NCBI GenBank assembly: GCA_025738555.1
Contig: JAOVFP010000010.1
Location: 3,224,001-3,288,000 of the forward strand
Reading direction: 5' to 3'
From: Cyathus striatus
Taxonomy: Eukaryota > Basidiomycota > Agaricomycetes > Agaricales > Nidulariaceae
DNA: 64,000 nt
This document shows positions 44,536-57,186 of the stretch, piece after piece. The first letter of the stretch is position 1; every line of letters starts with the position of its first letter. The position numbers and the translations under genes were made by a program. The notes below the pieces were generated by a model. The model made no database searches, was not told the origin of the DNA, and worked only from the letters and a program-made list of their open reading frames with translations.

Positions 44536-47092
44536 ATGCCACCTCGCAGATCTGCTCGCAACCAATCCACCAAGAACAATGCTAATAAAACAAATGCTCG
44601 CAAGCGTACTATTTCATCCACTGATCCTGCCACACAACCTGCCAAAAAGAAGGGTAGAAAGGGGGGGTAATGTGGATGAAGGACAGGGGGGGGAATGATA
44701 CTCAGGGGAGTGATACTCAGGGGAATGATACTCAGAAGAAGAAAGGGAAAAAGGGAAAAGGAGGAAAAGGACGGTGTGTAATAACTCACTTGTAAAATTA
44801 TTTTTTATTCATTTTTTATTTCTAAGTAAATCTGCAATGCAACGTATTGCTGAAGACTCTCAGGCTGCTCCACCAGTGAAATTAACCAATGCTGAACAGA
44901 ACATCATTGATGATGGAACATCTGTTGCACCTCCTAAGCGAATCCGTAATGCTGCTATCAGCTTAGTTCCTGCTACCCAGACTCTGAGTGCTACTAGTGG
45001 CCGTATTCATCGCTCTGAGATACAAGAAACTGAATCTACTGAAAGTGAGGATGAGTCTGGAGAAGAAGATAAATCTGCTGAAAGAGAGGATGAGTCTAGA
45101 GAAGATAAATCTGCTGAAAGTGAGGATGAGTCTGGAGAAGAAGATAAATCTACTGAAAGCAAGGACAAGTCTGGAGAAAAAGATAAATCTACTGAAAGTG
45201 AGAATGAATTTGCAGAAGAAGATACTACCAATCAAAGCAAAGAGAATACTCCAAATAAGAGCAGTGTCAATTCCTCCAATAATGACAGTGACAATAAGTT
45301 TGAAGAAGAAGATACTGTCAACCAAAGTAAAGAGGATAATCACAACCAGAGTAGTGAGAACACTCACAGCTATAGTGGAGAGAATAAGAGTGAAAAGAAC
45401 ACTCTCAATAAGAACAGAGAAGATAACATTCACAACAAGGGCAGTGAGAGTACTCACCAAAAAAGTGGAAAAGAAGTTCACATACAGAGCAGTGAGAATA
45501 TCCATAACCAGAGTGGAGAGAACATCCATTCTGAGGTGGATCAACCTTCTGGTGGGAGAACAGGTGATAATGTAGATGTTTATATGACATCCCCACCAAA
45601 GAAAGGGGCCATAAGAGCAGGTGATAATGTAGATGTCCATATGACATCCCCACCAAAGAAAGGGGCTATAAGCAAAAAGAACAGTGAGAACAGTGAGATT
45701 CAGATTTCTATGAAAAGTAAAGGTGACCATGCAGGTGATATTCACATGGAATCTCCACCAAAAAAAGACATCTATAATTTACAAGGATCTTCTCGTGTAA
45801 CTGGTAAGTATTTTTCTTATATAGATAATAAAATAATAACATGATATCAAGGTGGATTCATGCGTCATCATGCCCAGGGAAATGCATATAATATTGCTGA
45901 CTTTGAGGACATTGAGAAGGAGTCAGGCTATTTGGAACATGTAAAAGGAATTGTATACCTTTACATTTCAAATCTTGATCCAATAAATCTTCAAGTTTCA
46001 AATATGAAATCAATGACATTTATTAAAGTTCCAGTGTCAGTAAATTCAATGCAGCCTGTTCTGAAAGAATTAGCTAAGAAATATAGTCCTATCATGGAAT
46101 CTGAGCAATGGTTCTTTATTGTTGACAATGACAGTCCACATTGGCGCCTTTTAGGTAGCTATGAGTGTGCTATTGATGACAATGAGGATTTTATATGGAT
46201 TCAGACGGAAAATTATGTTTTACATGTATTATGTGTAAGTGTATTTTATTCATATTTGTAGTCTCAAACTCAACTATATAAATAGTCTTCATTTCATCCT
46301 TCAGCTCAACAAGGTTCACGAGTAGTTACAGGTCCATCTCGCTCTGCGTCACTTTCTACAAGCCATAGATCTGTTTCTATAGCTCCACCTGTTGTAACAG
46401 AACTAAATGCTGAGTCCCAAACAATTACTGCTCGACTTGGTGTTCATTCAGATGAGGTTAATCGCACCTATGAGGATGGAGTCAGAGGTCAATATCAGAA
46501 ATACTTGGTCACTCTCAAATATTTAGATATTTATAACTCAATGGTAATGAACAACCAATGGGAAGGAAAACGTCCAAATAAGGCAATTGTTGACATTTTC
46601 TTGTCCTATTCATACTTTCAGTCCAACCATACAAAACTCTTTCCAAAACTTTCTAATTATCCTTTGTTGATGAAATGGATGCAGGGAGGGGATAATGCTC
46701 CATCTGATTTGGAAGCATGGGGGTATGAAAAGACTCAAAAATATACATTTGAAGATCTTAAAATGTTTTATAACAATGGAGGGACACTTGATCCAGACCA
46801 AGCAGTAAGGAAGAAAATTAAGGGAAAGGGAAAAGATAAAATTAAGAAGAAAGTGGAAGATAAAGAAGATAGTGAGAGTAGTGAGGAGAGTGAGGAGAGT
46901 GATGAGGAGGATAATACTGATAATGAGGAAGAGAAGGAAATGATGATGAGAAAGAAGAAGAGTGATAAAACAAAGGAGAAGGGGAAAGGAAAACAGAAAG
47001 AGAATGAGAAGGGTAAGGGTAAGGGTAAAAGTAAAGGAAAAGGAAAAGTTTTGGAAGTTAAGAAGACAACTAAAAAGGGGGCCAAAGAGTAA
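44536..47092 (+). CDS. KDZ-B accessory protein (acidic repeats, lysine-rich tail), near-intact
   Basis: ATG 44536 (MPPRRSARNQSTKNN) opens a basic first exon that meets TAA after a G-run (about 44,670), perhaps a frameshift. The main exons follow: 44,835-45,804 (Asp/Glu/Ser repeats such as ESGEEDKS, then PPKKG motifs repeated three times), 45,850-46,236 (globular: YLEHVKGIVYLYIS, WRLLGSYECAI), and about 46,305-47,092 (QYQKYLVTLKYLDIYNS, WMQGG, then Ser/Glu and Lys/Gly repeats). Introns start GTAAGT. The middle region is conserved in A1, A2 and D, so it is a real protein. I recognise no catalytic domain. Acidic and basic disordered tails would suit a chromatin- or DNA-binding partner of the transposase; that is inference. 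Confidence 0.7.
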
Positions 47093-47178
47093 GTTGATTT
47101 TGGTTTTAATTTCTCTTTTTTGATGTCTCCAATCTTTCAATGTAGTATAAAATTTGAAATCTCTGTACTCTATTTCAT

Positions 47179-49577
47179 ATGTCAAATCCTTGTACATTTT
47201 TCCTCCATAAAAAATGTGTTCTGTATAATCTTGTAACTGGATGTTCCATGCTAATGGAATTCACTCTCATATCCACCACACTTTTGAGACTTAATAATTG
47301 GATACAATATGGAAGTATAACCACAGTTATTTTAATGATATTGCCAGGAGTTTCAGCAAACATGCAGCCCTTCCCTGACATTTCATTTAAAACTTTCAGC
47401 AAATTTATCAGTAGTAATTATAGCTCAGAAATTTCCCTATCAACAGCATTGGTAATACTATTTACAGTTACACACAACAGTGATCTATTAAGTCTTCATG
47501 CAAGGCAATTCAATCCTAGATATCCAGAGGAGAATAATGTACAAATGACTGCTTGGATGCTCACTTTATCTAGAGCATTGCAAGTTCATCTTGGAGAGAG
47601 ATGTAACAAATTATTTAAAGATGAGCCTAATGATGAAAGGGATACAATTTTGGCATTGAGCTTAGATAACTTGATGAAGACTCTAAAGCTTAATCCAATT
47701 GCATCATCTGGAAGATTTAAAGGAAATTTAAAAGTAGTATCTCATAAAGAGATTTCACCAGCATTTGTTATTTGCCCTGTAACTTCTATATGTGTAACAA
47801 ATACATGCCCCTCATTGGCATTACACTTATCAACAGATGCACAGGACATACCTCATGTTACTTTAATTTGGGGTACTGAAACTATAAAAAATGTTCAAGT
47901 ACTCACAGGAGTATGCAAAAGATGCAAAACACAATACTCAGCTGACAGAGAAAAAGTTTCAATTCCAAATCGAAAGAGTACTCGAGTGTACCTCAATTCT
48001 GCAAAGTATGTTAAAGTAGGACAGTCGGTTTGGGTAGACAGAACATTTTCCAATGCAGCTGTAAATGCAATTTATAGCTTTCATGCATCAGCTGCTGCTT
48101 ATACAGAGTTTTGGAACAATAGCTTTTCTGATGAACACAGCATCACCCGCAGACATGTTTGGCAAGCATATATTCAAGAAACTGTTAGAGCTTTGGCCTC
48201 TTCAAGAGATATAAATTTGGAAGTTGAAGATGGTCTTTCAATTGATAATCTTACACGTGAAGCATTTTCTTTACTTGGTGATAATGGAATTATTTGATCT
48301 GCTGATAAGCATACATGTTCTGAGTGCACACATGCTTATAGAAGTAGATCTAATGCAATATCAGATATTGACTCTGCTGGTGTGGTAGGAGTTGATGAAA
48401 ATAGAGCAGTTCCTGATCTTGTACAATCTGAAAGTACACAGGAGGATATGAATTCTGTAAATGTACAAAGAGCAGTAGCAGATATTGAAAGTGACAATAC
48501 AGCAACAAATGAGAATGAATATGCCCCTGTCAAAATGGTTGTATTGGATGGTATCAAGATGGGTCCAACACATTGTGCATTTGAAGAGTGTACAAGTGAG
48601 TTACATAATGCACGTGGAGGAGTTTTCTGTGAAGTACATGAAACCTTTTATGGTGCATGTTGTTGTATTCAAGGGTGCACTAACATGAAAAAGCAGGGTA
48701 CCCAAGCTTGCAATAATCACCAAGAAGAGTGGAGGAGGTTTCAATCCACTCGCAACACTTCTCATCATGCAGGTGTAAGAAGAATGCTTCAGCATCCAGG
48801 AGAACAACTCCCATGGAATACAGTTAGACCAAGAAATGTTCAGCCACATGATGATCAACAACAGTCAACTAATAATAAAACAAAGAATTACTTTACTCCA
48901 GGTAAATTCTACTGTGTGGAAACAATATGTGCACCTTGTGGTGTTGTTATTGCCTGGACAAAATTTGAGGGGGCAGAATCACCATACAATATTATGAAAT
49001 TTTTGGAGGAAGTATATCCTACTGAAGAATCCAGGCCAGACTATGTATGCATTGATAAGGCATGTTTGGTACTAAGATATCTTCTTAATGATGCAAGAAG
49101 AGAGCAATGGGAAACCTGGAAAAAAACTACAAGACTTAGTGTAGATAGCTATCATTATACAAATCACAGAGTTAAAGACTTTCTCTGCAGAATATTTTGC
49201 AATCCAGCACCACTAGATGGATCTGCTCCAAATCTAGTTATAACTGATTTTGACAATAATGGAAATCCATATTTGAAGAGGGCTTTTAATACACAGGTGA
49301 GATTCATATTATAATTATTTAAAAATATTTCATAAACTACTACTTGTCATAGGCATGTGAACAGCTCAATGCTTGGCTTGGTGGCTTTGAATCTAGTCTA
49401 AAAAAAATGACTCCAAGCAATTTTGATTGGTTTTTGCATACCATGTTGTTTTATCACAGTAAACATGTTATAGATAGACAAGAAAGAAGAAGAAAACAGG
49501 AAGCTAATGGGTTGGAAGTGGAAGAAAATGTAGCAGAGGAGGATGATGACTTTCCAGCTGAAGATATAGTCCTCTAA
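47179..49577 (+). pseudogene. KDZ transposase B (CxC5/CxC6 class), nearly complete
   Basis: The ORF opens at ATG 47179 (or 47251). N-terminal hydrophobic segment (ITTVILMILPGVSA, residues about 48-61), then FPDISFKTF, LLSLHARQ, a CxC5 cluster (CPVTSICVTNTCP; CKRCKTQY; SVWVDRTF), CSECTHAYR, a CxC6 cluster (GGVFCEVH..CCCIQGC..ACNNH), CVETICAPCGVVIAWTKF, YVCIDKACLVLRYL (probable catalytic Asp), VDSYHYTNHR, CNPAPLDGSAPNLV, a 56-nt intron (49297-49352), ACEQLNAWLGGF (probable catalytic Glu) and an acidic tail to TAA 49577. One in-frame TGA (48295-48297), explicable as CGA to TGA, is the only clear lesion. DDE-fold transposase acting in the nucleus on element ends. Confidence 0.85.
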
Positions 49578-49734
49578 ATAAATAAAGTCATGTTTTTATA
49601 TATTAGCCAAGTATATGTAGAAATGATTATGAATTAACAATTATCACACTATTTTAAATAGCTTTGAGAGCAGGAGTTACTTTAAACAACTAAAATATGT
49701 AGGTGATTGCACTATAAGTTCTATAAATTAAAAG

Positions 49735-50212
49735 TCTTCATAGAATCTGCACAGAATCTGTGAAATATTATTACTACTTAAAACTATGTGGATTCTGTAT
49801 GGATACATGCAGAATCTGTGTGGAATCCATACAGAATTTTTACATCTGTACAGATCAATACTGATTCTGTGCAGAATCTGTGCAGAATCCACACAGAAAT
49901 TTGCATCTGTACAGACCAAAACTGATTCTGCATGGAATCTGCACAGACTCCCAGGGGGAGTGTAAATTACTGGAAAATTAAGGTATTAAACACATCTTAC
50001 AGATTCTGCATAAATCCACACAGGATCCATGCAGAATATGTATGGAATCTGTGCAGAATCATCACCCCTAATAATAATAATAGCCACTATATAAATTCTG
50101 TATGGTATCCTCACGGATCTGTACGGATCTGTATGGAATTTTCAGGTCCGTACGGATTCCGTGCGGATCCGTGCGGATCTGTACAGACCTCCCGGGGGAG
50201 TGTAAATTACTG
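49735..50212. repeat. Subterminal repeats and right terminus of B
   Basis: gaatctg(t/c)gcagaatc and tgtacagat units in inverted and direct orders. An inner copy of the terminus GGAGTGTAAATTACTG stands at 49957-49972, followed by gaaaattaagg, and the outer one ends at 50212. The MITE has the same internal duplicate, so it predates the MITE. The last 100 bp are CpG-rich, the first 250 bp CpG-poor. Confidence 0.75.
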
Positions 50213-52410
50213 GCAACAATTGAGAACTTGGTACTGGTAGGTTTTCATTCATTTCAGAATACAGGGAGATGAATAGAAACTTTTGAGCTCATCAAAAGCT
50301 TATTTCGGGCTCCAACACACGCATTCCTGCCTCTAACCATTCAAGCCTGCCACTAACCACGCATACCACCTTCTGCTCATCTATTTTTCCTAACAAAAAT
50401 AACGATAACTGGATTTGGGGCGAAGGGAGAGACCACATTTCTGCTGCTGTTTGGAGAAGGCACCTTGGTTTCAGATTCTACTTGTACGTTCACAACTTCA
50501 TCCAGTCTCCAGCTATGGCTCATCAACAATAAGACCATGGTTCTTCATACCACATGCCTATCATTTCACCCAACCCTGCATTCGATCCCTGTACCTCAGC
50601 AGGAAGTAATGGTGTTCCTTGGACAGCTACATCTCCCTTTTAAGCATCAGCATTCGTGGGTTTACCCACCATTGCATAAGTGTCCATTTTTGAGGCCTGG
50701 AAGTGTGGGTACGAGGTTTGAATATTTTAGTCCGAGGGAGGAGCCATGTTTGCGAGGGTAGAAGGGGGGATAGTGGGGCAACGAAGACATTCATATGTGC
50801 ATTTTAGGGGAAAAGGCCTTACCTATTCGTCGTGCGTCCTCCCCCCATTTTATTCACTACTCGGCCCCCTTCAGATCCCTCCTCAACCTCTGTCCGTGCT
50901 GATGATGCATGGCACACCCTCCCCCACTCCCCTTTCCCAATGCTCATATTGCAGATGTCACTCGAAAGTCCAACTCCGTCATCTCCCTCCCTCCTTTCCT
51001 CCCTCCCCTCCTCTTGTGAATGATAACATCGAGGTCTCCCTCAACCTCTCCCTCCCCCCTGCCCTTGTTACCTACATCACAACTACGGCGCTGATCTCTG
51101 GTGTTGATGCCACATCACCTTCCACCTCTACCTCCTTCCCTCCCCTCCCCTCTCCTGGTCTCGCCCTCATCTTACGAGTGATGAGGGCAAGCATCTTCTG
51201 CCCATGCCCTCTCCTTCTTTTGGCCCCTCACCCTCTTCTTGCAAGTGATGAGGGCGAGAATCATCTCCTGTCACCCTCTCTCTCTCTCTCTCTCGCCCTC
51301 GTTGATGAGAGCAAGCACCTTCTCCTCTGGCTGGCCTCCTATCCCTCTACCTTTCCCCCTCACCTCTCCCCTTCTCCCCTCATCTTCTTGCCTCATCTTG
51401 ACCTCTTGTCGTCCCTAGCTAGATTTTCTCGTACAGAACAGCACTGGTATATCCTCCTCATTTCTCACTCGCTCCACCCCATCTAGAATCCAATTATTGC
51501 TACTACTCCCTATTCATAACTTACTATCTCGCCTTTCATTCATTAACCTAACTTATTTTACTCTTCTCCCTCCTCCCTCCTCCCTTTGTTCTCCATTCTC
51601 CCGACTTATCACATTCACAAGGAAGACACAGCACTTACATGCCGTGGTTACTTCGCCATTCGTGCTGCTGCTGAAAAGGGTATTTTAGTATAGTACTAGT
51701 ATTTTTGATTACTGAATACAATGGTCATTCTAATTGGCGGTAGCTTGTTACATGCGTGAACTTATCGTTGATTGACTTACTCTACGAGAACTCAACAACC
51801 CACAATTGGTACACTCTTATTTACTCTCTCATATGCAAGTCATTGTTCCACCCCTGGACAAAGAAGACCAGTGTATGTACCCTCCCACAAGCCATGAGTG
51901 TGAACGTGGACTGTGAACCTTATACTGACCATCTACCATCTTATTTTATTTTAAACACTGACATGCTGAAGTGCTGAAACGTTGACATATGTTGACACCA
52001 ACTTTTTAGTGATTCACTGAACTGATCTGACACTATCTTCTGAATTCATGGCAGGCAAACGTGATTTATTTTATCTCATTTCTGCCATAGAATTTAGTTT
52101 AAATATGACAGATAATACCTCGTCAAATGGACAAATTATTTAATAAATTATTATTTTAACTTTTCTAGCAATAATTGGTACCTCTTCAACTGCACATGAC
52201 TTTATACAATAAGCTGCCATATTTTCTTGCCATATTTTAAATTTCTTAGACATATAATAAAAATATTTTTACGCTAAGCAGTAAAGGACTTTCTGCTGCT
52301 ATAAAATGCATAGAGAGATTTAAATTTCTAGCTACAATTCTATATCTATTCAACCAATTAAAATGAAAAATATGTTCCTGCCCAATATTACTAAATCATT
52401 GTGATGCTGC
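50213..52410. other. Pyrimidine-rich region with leader-type minisatellite remnants, no gene called
   Basis: 51,160-51,310 contains ctcgccctcatcttacgagtgatgagggc and related palindromic cores of the KDZ leader family, and 50,980-51,420 is C/T-rich low complexity. Frames of 246 and 98 codons (50,465-51,486) are Pro/Ser/Leu-rich without motifs. This could be the leader of another, otherwise lost KDZ element. 51,700-52,400 is unassigned AT-rich sequence. Confidence 0.45.
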
Positions 52411-52424
52411 CTGTTGTGTCTGCA

Positions 52425-53880
52425 TATGTTACACTGTTGCATATGTCACACTTTCACAAATGTCACACTTTCACAAATGTCACACTTTCATAAATGTCAC
52501 AAATGTTACACTTTCACAGATGTCACAGGTGTCACAGGTTCGCATATGTCACACTTTCCTATATGTCACATATATTACACTTGTTACACTTGTCATATTT
52601 GCTTTGTATGACACTCCTGTCATGTAGTCACATATGTCACACTATATCTATTACAACCATCATACTCATCATGTGTCATACACCCCTTATGTGTCAATAT
52701 TACACCTGTTACATTCTCACATCTGTCACATATATCACACTTCATTCTCATGACACCCTTGGTAAAAAGCAAAATTGGATATATCTCACACAGAGTCAAA
52801 TGTAAGTCAATAGTCACACCTAACTTAGAGATATATGTGCATTACAAATTATATGATAAAGACACTAGACTACTTTAAGAGAATCATATTTCTTTCACTA
52901 TTTACCTGTGTTTGGTTGAATTCAACATTCATAGCACTAGGCAAAAATCACATTATATCAATACTACTTTCTGGCAATCACAATGTTATGTTTTAATTAG
53001 TCTATCAGATTCTATAGTAGATATAACTCTACTTAGATTCTAATTTTGTCTAACCAACCTTAAGCATCTAGTTATGTTGCCTTATCTATATCTTCCATTC
53101 AGCTATTGCTTCTATTATCACATCACTTATATTTTTGTCACACTATCTATTAGCCAATCAGATATTTATTTCTTGATTGATTATTGAGGTATATAATTTC
53201 TTGTGTCCCTCTTAGCAGTACTTACTACTATTCAATCTTTATTGTTACAGAATTGTACTGTAGTATTACAAATTGGAGATGTGTGACCTGTGAATAAAAT
53301 GTGAATAAATGTGATGTGTTGGAATATGTGACATGTATGTATTTGATTGGCAAGATTGACAGTCTTGACTGGGTTATTGAGGTGTATAATAATGGAGCAC
53401 TCCTGTCAGTGACAAGCCTGGTAGTAAACAAAGTGTGACAGATGTACGAATCTAACAGGTGTAATATTGACATATAAGAGATGTATGACATGTGATAAGT
53501 ATAATGGTGGTAACAGGTGTGGTGTAACATGAATTTGGAAATGTGATATATATAACTATATAATAGGAGTGTCATACAAGTAAATGTGATGGGGGTGACA
53601 TCTGTGAAAGTGTGACATATGTGAAAGTGTAATATATGAGAAAGTGTGTAATATATGCAAACATGTGTGATACCTGTGACATCTCTGAAAGTATGACATT
53701 TGTGAAAGTGTAACATATGCAACAGTATGATATATGCGAAGGTGTGACATTTGTGACATTTGTGAAAGTGTGATACATGTGATATTCATAACAAATGTGA
53801 CATCTGTAAAAGTGTAACAAATACAATATATGTGACATCTGTAACATCTGTAACATACACAATGCGTGTGACATATATGA
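52425..53880. repeat. Inverted tandem arrays (cacaaatgtcacacttt / aaagtgtgacatttgtg)
   Basis: The left arm (52,425-52,760) is made of tgtcacactttcacaaa units; the right arm (53,420-53,880) of the reverse complement. The spacer (52,800-53,400) is unique. It is probably a decayed fold-back element. I could not define termini or a target duplication. ORFs in it are repeat artefacts. Confidence 0.65.
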
Positions 53881-54040
53881 TCACTTATGATTACTTACAA
53901 ATCCATTAGTACCACTAATAATCCATTATGCTATCTAGATCACCTAATGATCACATATGATCACTTATGAATCTATTAGTATCACTATTAACCCATTACA
54001 CCATCTAAATCACCTAATGATCACTTGTGATCACTTACAA

Positions 54041-56713
54041 GTACTGAAGAGCAATATATTATACCCACTATTTAATCCCCTCTACTGTATTCTATTGCAC
54101 TAAATAGTGCATTATAGGATATGACCAGATGTATAACACTAAAATGCCATTTATAGGACATTCCCTCACCTTTAGAGCACCATATACACATATTTCAATT
54201 GGCAGTACTTTGTGTGTAGAATAACGGGAGGAATTGGCTGAGTTTCACGAAATGCACATTTCACATATGAGGTGAACATCAGATATTCAGATCCCATTAC
54301 ATGTTCCCTCAGCTAATTTAGATTTCTACATTTATTGTTTGCATTTTGAATATTGATGTATTATACACTCTCCTCTACTGTTCTCTACAACAATAAATTA
54401 AGTATTGTAAAACAAGAAGATATGTAATACACAAGAACATTATTATAGAACTTTCTTGGAGGTCATTACACTCCTCCACGAAATCATGTAGACTCCATGT
54501 AGATTCCACCTGGACTCCAGGACTCTACCTGGACTCTACTTGGACTTCACTTGGACTCTACTTGGACTCTACTTGGACTTCACCTGGACTTTACATATAG
54601 AAAATAATAGACTCTACATAGAGTTCAGGTGGACTCCAGGTGTGAGCTGGACTGCACCTGGAGTCCGCTGGACTCAAGCAACTGGACTCCACCTGGACTC
54701 CACCTGGATTCTACCTGGACTCTACCTGGACTCTACTTGGACTTTAGTAAACTCAAGCACCTAGACTGAACCTGGACTCTACATGGATTCTACCTGGACT
54801 CTACCTGGACTTTAGTAGAACCAAGTAACTAGACTGAACCTGGACTCTACATGGACTCTACCTGGACTCTACCTGGACTTTAGTAGAATCAAGTAACTAG
54901 ACTGAACCTGGACTCTACATGGACTCTACCTGGACTCTACCTGGACTTTAGTAGAATCAAGCACCTAGACTGAACCTGGACTCTACATGGACTCTACCTG
55001 AACTCTACCTGGACTTTAGTAGAATCAAGCACCTAGACTGAACCTGGACTCTACATGGACTCTACCTGGACTCTACCTGGACTCTACCTGGACTTTAGTA
55101 GAACCAAGTAACTAGACTGAACCTGGACTCTACATGGACTCTACCTGGACTCTACCTGGACTTTAGTAGAATCAAGTAACTAGACTGAACCTGGACTCTA
55201 CATGGACTCTACCTGGACTCTACCTGGACTTTAGTAGAATCAAGCACCTAGACTGAACCTGGACTCTACATGGACTCTACCTGAACTCTACCTGGACTTT
55301 AGTAGAATCAAGCACCTAGACTGAACCTGGACTCTACCTGGACTCTACCTGGACCCTACCTGGACTCTACCTGGACTCTACCTGGACTCCACCTGGACTC
55401 CACCTGGACTCCACTGAACTCAAGTGCCTAAGCTGTATGTAGACTCTATTGTTACATGTGTGTGAAAGTGTGACATGTTGAAAAATGTTGGAAAAAGCGT
55501 GACATGTGTGACAAGCGTGGGAAAAGTGTGACATGTTCGAAAAATGTCACATATCACAATCATCACACTTGCCACACTTTTCGAATATGTCACACTTTTC
55601 CCACGCTTGTCACACATGTCACACTTTTTCCAACATTTTTCAACATGTCACACTTTCACACACATGTAACAATAGAGTCTACATACAGCTTAGGCACTTG
55701 AGTTCAGTGGAGTCCAGGTGGAGTCCAGGTGGAGTCCAGGTAGAGTCCAGGTAGAGTCCAGGTGGAGTCCAGGTAGAGTCCAGGTGGAGTCCACCTGGAG
55801 TCCTGGACTCTACCCGGAGTCCACCTGATCTCATGGAGGAGTGAAATATACAGCTTTCTTGTGCCTCCAAAACCTCAGATACATATATTTTGAGCAGTTG
55901 TATTATGTGTGTAGAATAACAAGAGGGGTCTGCTGTGTTTCATGAAACATACATTCCACAAATGATGTGAACATTAATTATCTGGACCCCATCACATGTT
56001 CCCTTGGCTAGTGTATATTTCTGCATCTATTGTTTGAGTTCTGATGAACAATATATTATACCTACTATATAATCCCCTCTACAGTCCCCTATTGAACTAG
56101 ATAATGTATTATAGGAGTTGAATATATATCATACACCATCATCATGTTATATAACTTTCCCACACCTCCTAATCACCAGATACATATATTCTGAGCAGCC
56201 ACTCTTTGCATGTAGAATAATGGGAGGGGTCTGTTGCATGTCGCAAAACACACATTCTACAAATGATGTTCACATCATTTATCCAGATCCCATTACATGT
56301 TCTCTCAGCAAATTTAGATTTCTACATTTATCATTTGCATTTTGAATATCCATGTATTATACTCTCTTCTACTATTCCTTACAACAATAAATTAAGTATT
56401 ACAAACCATAAAAATATATAGTACACCAGAACATTATTATAGGGCTTTCTCACACTTCCAAACTTCAAATACACATATTTCAAGCAGTTGTATTTTGTGT
56501 GTAGAATAACAAGAGAGGTCCACTGCATTTCATGAAACACACATTCCATAAATGATGTGAACATCAATTATCTGGGTCCCATCACATGTTCCCTCAGCTA
56601 ATGTATATTTCTACATCTATTATTTGCATTCTGATGAACAATATATTATACCCACTACTTAATCCCCCCTACTGTGCTTTGTCAGACTAAATAGTGTATT
56701 ATAGGAGTTGAGG
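54041..56713. repeat. Satellite array, unit about 295 bp
   Basis: The phrase tgtgtagaataac(g/a)gga recurs at about 54,213, 55,907, 56,211 and 56,499. After subtracting the fold-back inserted in it, the spacing is 287-300 bp. Each unit also holds attccacaaatgatgtgaacat, catcacatgttccct and caatatattatac. A further fragment is at 62,775-62,935, beyond element A2, so A2 lies within the array. Confidence 0.85.
54459..55853. mobile_element. Giant fold-back element with CTCTACCTGGA arms (1395 bp)
   Basis: 8-bp duplication CTTTCTTG (54451-54458, 55854-55861). Ends GAGGTCATTACACTCCTCC and, reverse-complemented, CTGTATATTTCACTCCTCC. The left arm is a long array of ctacctggactctacctgga with a higher-order unit of about 65-85 bp (tagtagaatcaag..actgaac). 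The right arm is the shorter inverse (gtccaggtggagtccaggta). The core (55,440-55,680) is a palindrome of gtgacatgtgtgacaagcg and gttggaaaaa motifs, the same core as in the fold-backs at 16460 and 35308. Removal restores the satellite. Confidence 0.92.
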
Positions 56714-56729
56714 CAGTATATTGAGGTCC

Positions 56730-57060
56730 CCCATGAAATCAGGTGGACTTCAGATAGAGTCCAGAAGTCTACCTGGACTACATGTGATTTCCAGGTGGAC
56801 TCCAGGTAAACTTCTGGACTCTACCTGAACTACAGATAGACTTCTGAACTTTACTTGTACTCTACCTGTACTCTACCTGGACTCCACATGGACTCTAGTA
56901 CTCTACTTGGACTTTATATCAACTTCATGCTAATATGATACATGTTCATTACCTGGACTCTACCTGGACTTTATATCTACTTCATGCTAATGTGATACAT
57001 GTTCATTACCTGTACTCCATCTGGATTCTACCTGGACTTTATATCAACTTATAACTGTAC
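56730..57060. repeat. Subterminal repeats of A2, 3' end
   Basis: Two units of about 67 bp (ctacctggactttatatc..cttcatgctaat.tgatacatgttcattac) and ctctacctg runs. They are the reverse of the repeats at 24,080-24,400. Confidence 0.75.
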
Positions 57061-57186
57061 AAAAAAGGCAGGCAGATGCTGTTGTGACTGTGAGATTCTT
57101 AGTTTGCTGAAAGGAGGAAATTGCAAATTTTAATACTAAATTGATATATTTATTTTAACAGATCTTTACATTAGCATACATGCAAC

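Larger units (their letters stand above)
42034..50212 (+). mobile_element. KDZ element B (CxC5/CxC6 class), best preserved, about 8.2 kb
   Basis: The left terminus GAGCTCTTTACGCTTACC and the right terminus (reverse complement) CAGTAATTTACACTCCCCC bracket two genes. Both ends are rich in CpG-containing ccgtacggatccgtgcgg repeats. They match the two halves of the MITE at 15085-15688, which supports these borders. However, the adjacent 8 bp differ (CATACTTG left, GCAACAAT right), so the two ends may come from different insertions or have been rearranged. Order: terminus, tRNA-like module, GC-rich minisatellite leader, accessory gene, transposase, repeats, terminus. Confidence 0.65.

Noticed and set aside
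44963..45745. 260-codon minus-strand ORF, hydrophobic
   Set aside because: It is the antisense shadow of the acidic exon of the B accessory gene.
46610..47197. 195-codon minus-strand ORF
   Set aside because: Antisense of the lysine/glutamate-rich end of the accessory gene; Phe/Leu richness is the expected complement.
50465..51486. Possible genes of 98 and 246 codons
   Set aside because: Pyrimidine-rich low complexity with leader-type palindromes; no motif, and overlapping frames are equally open.
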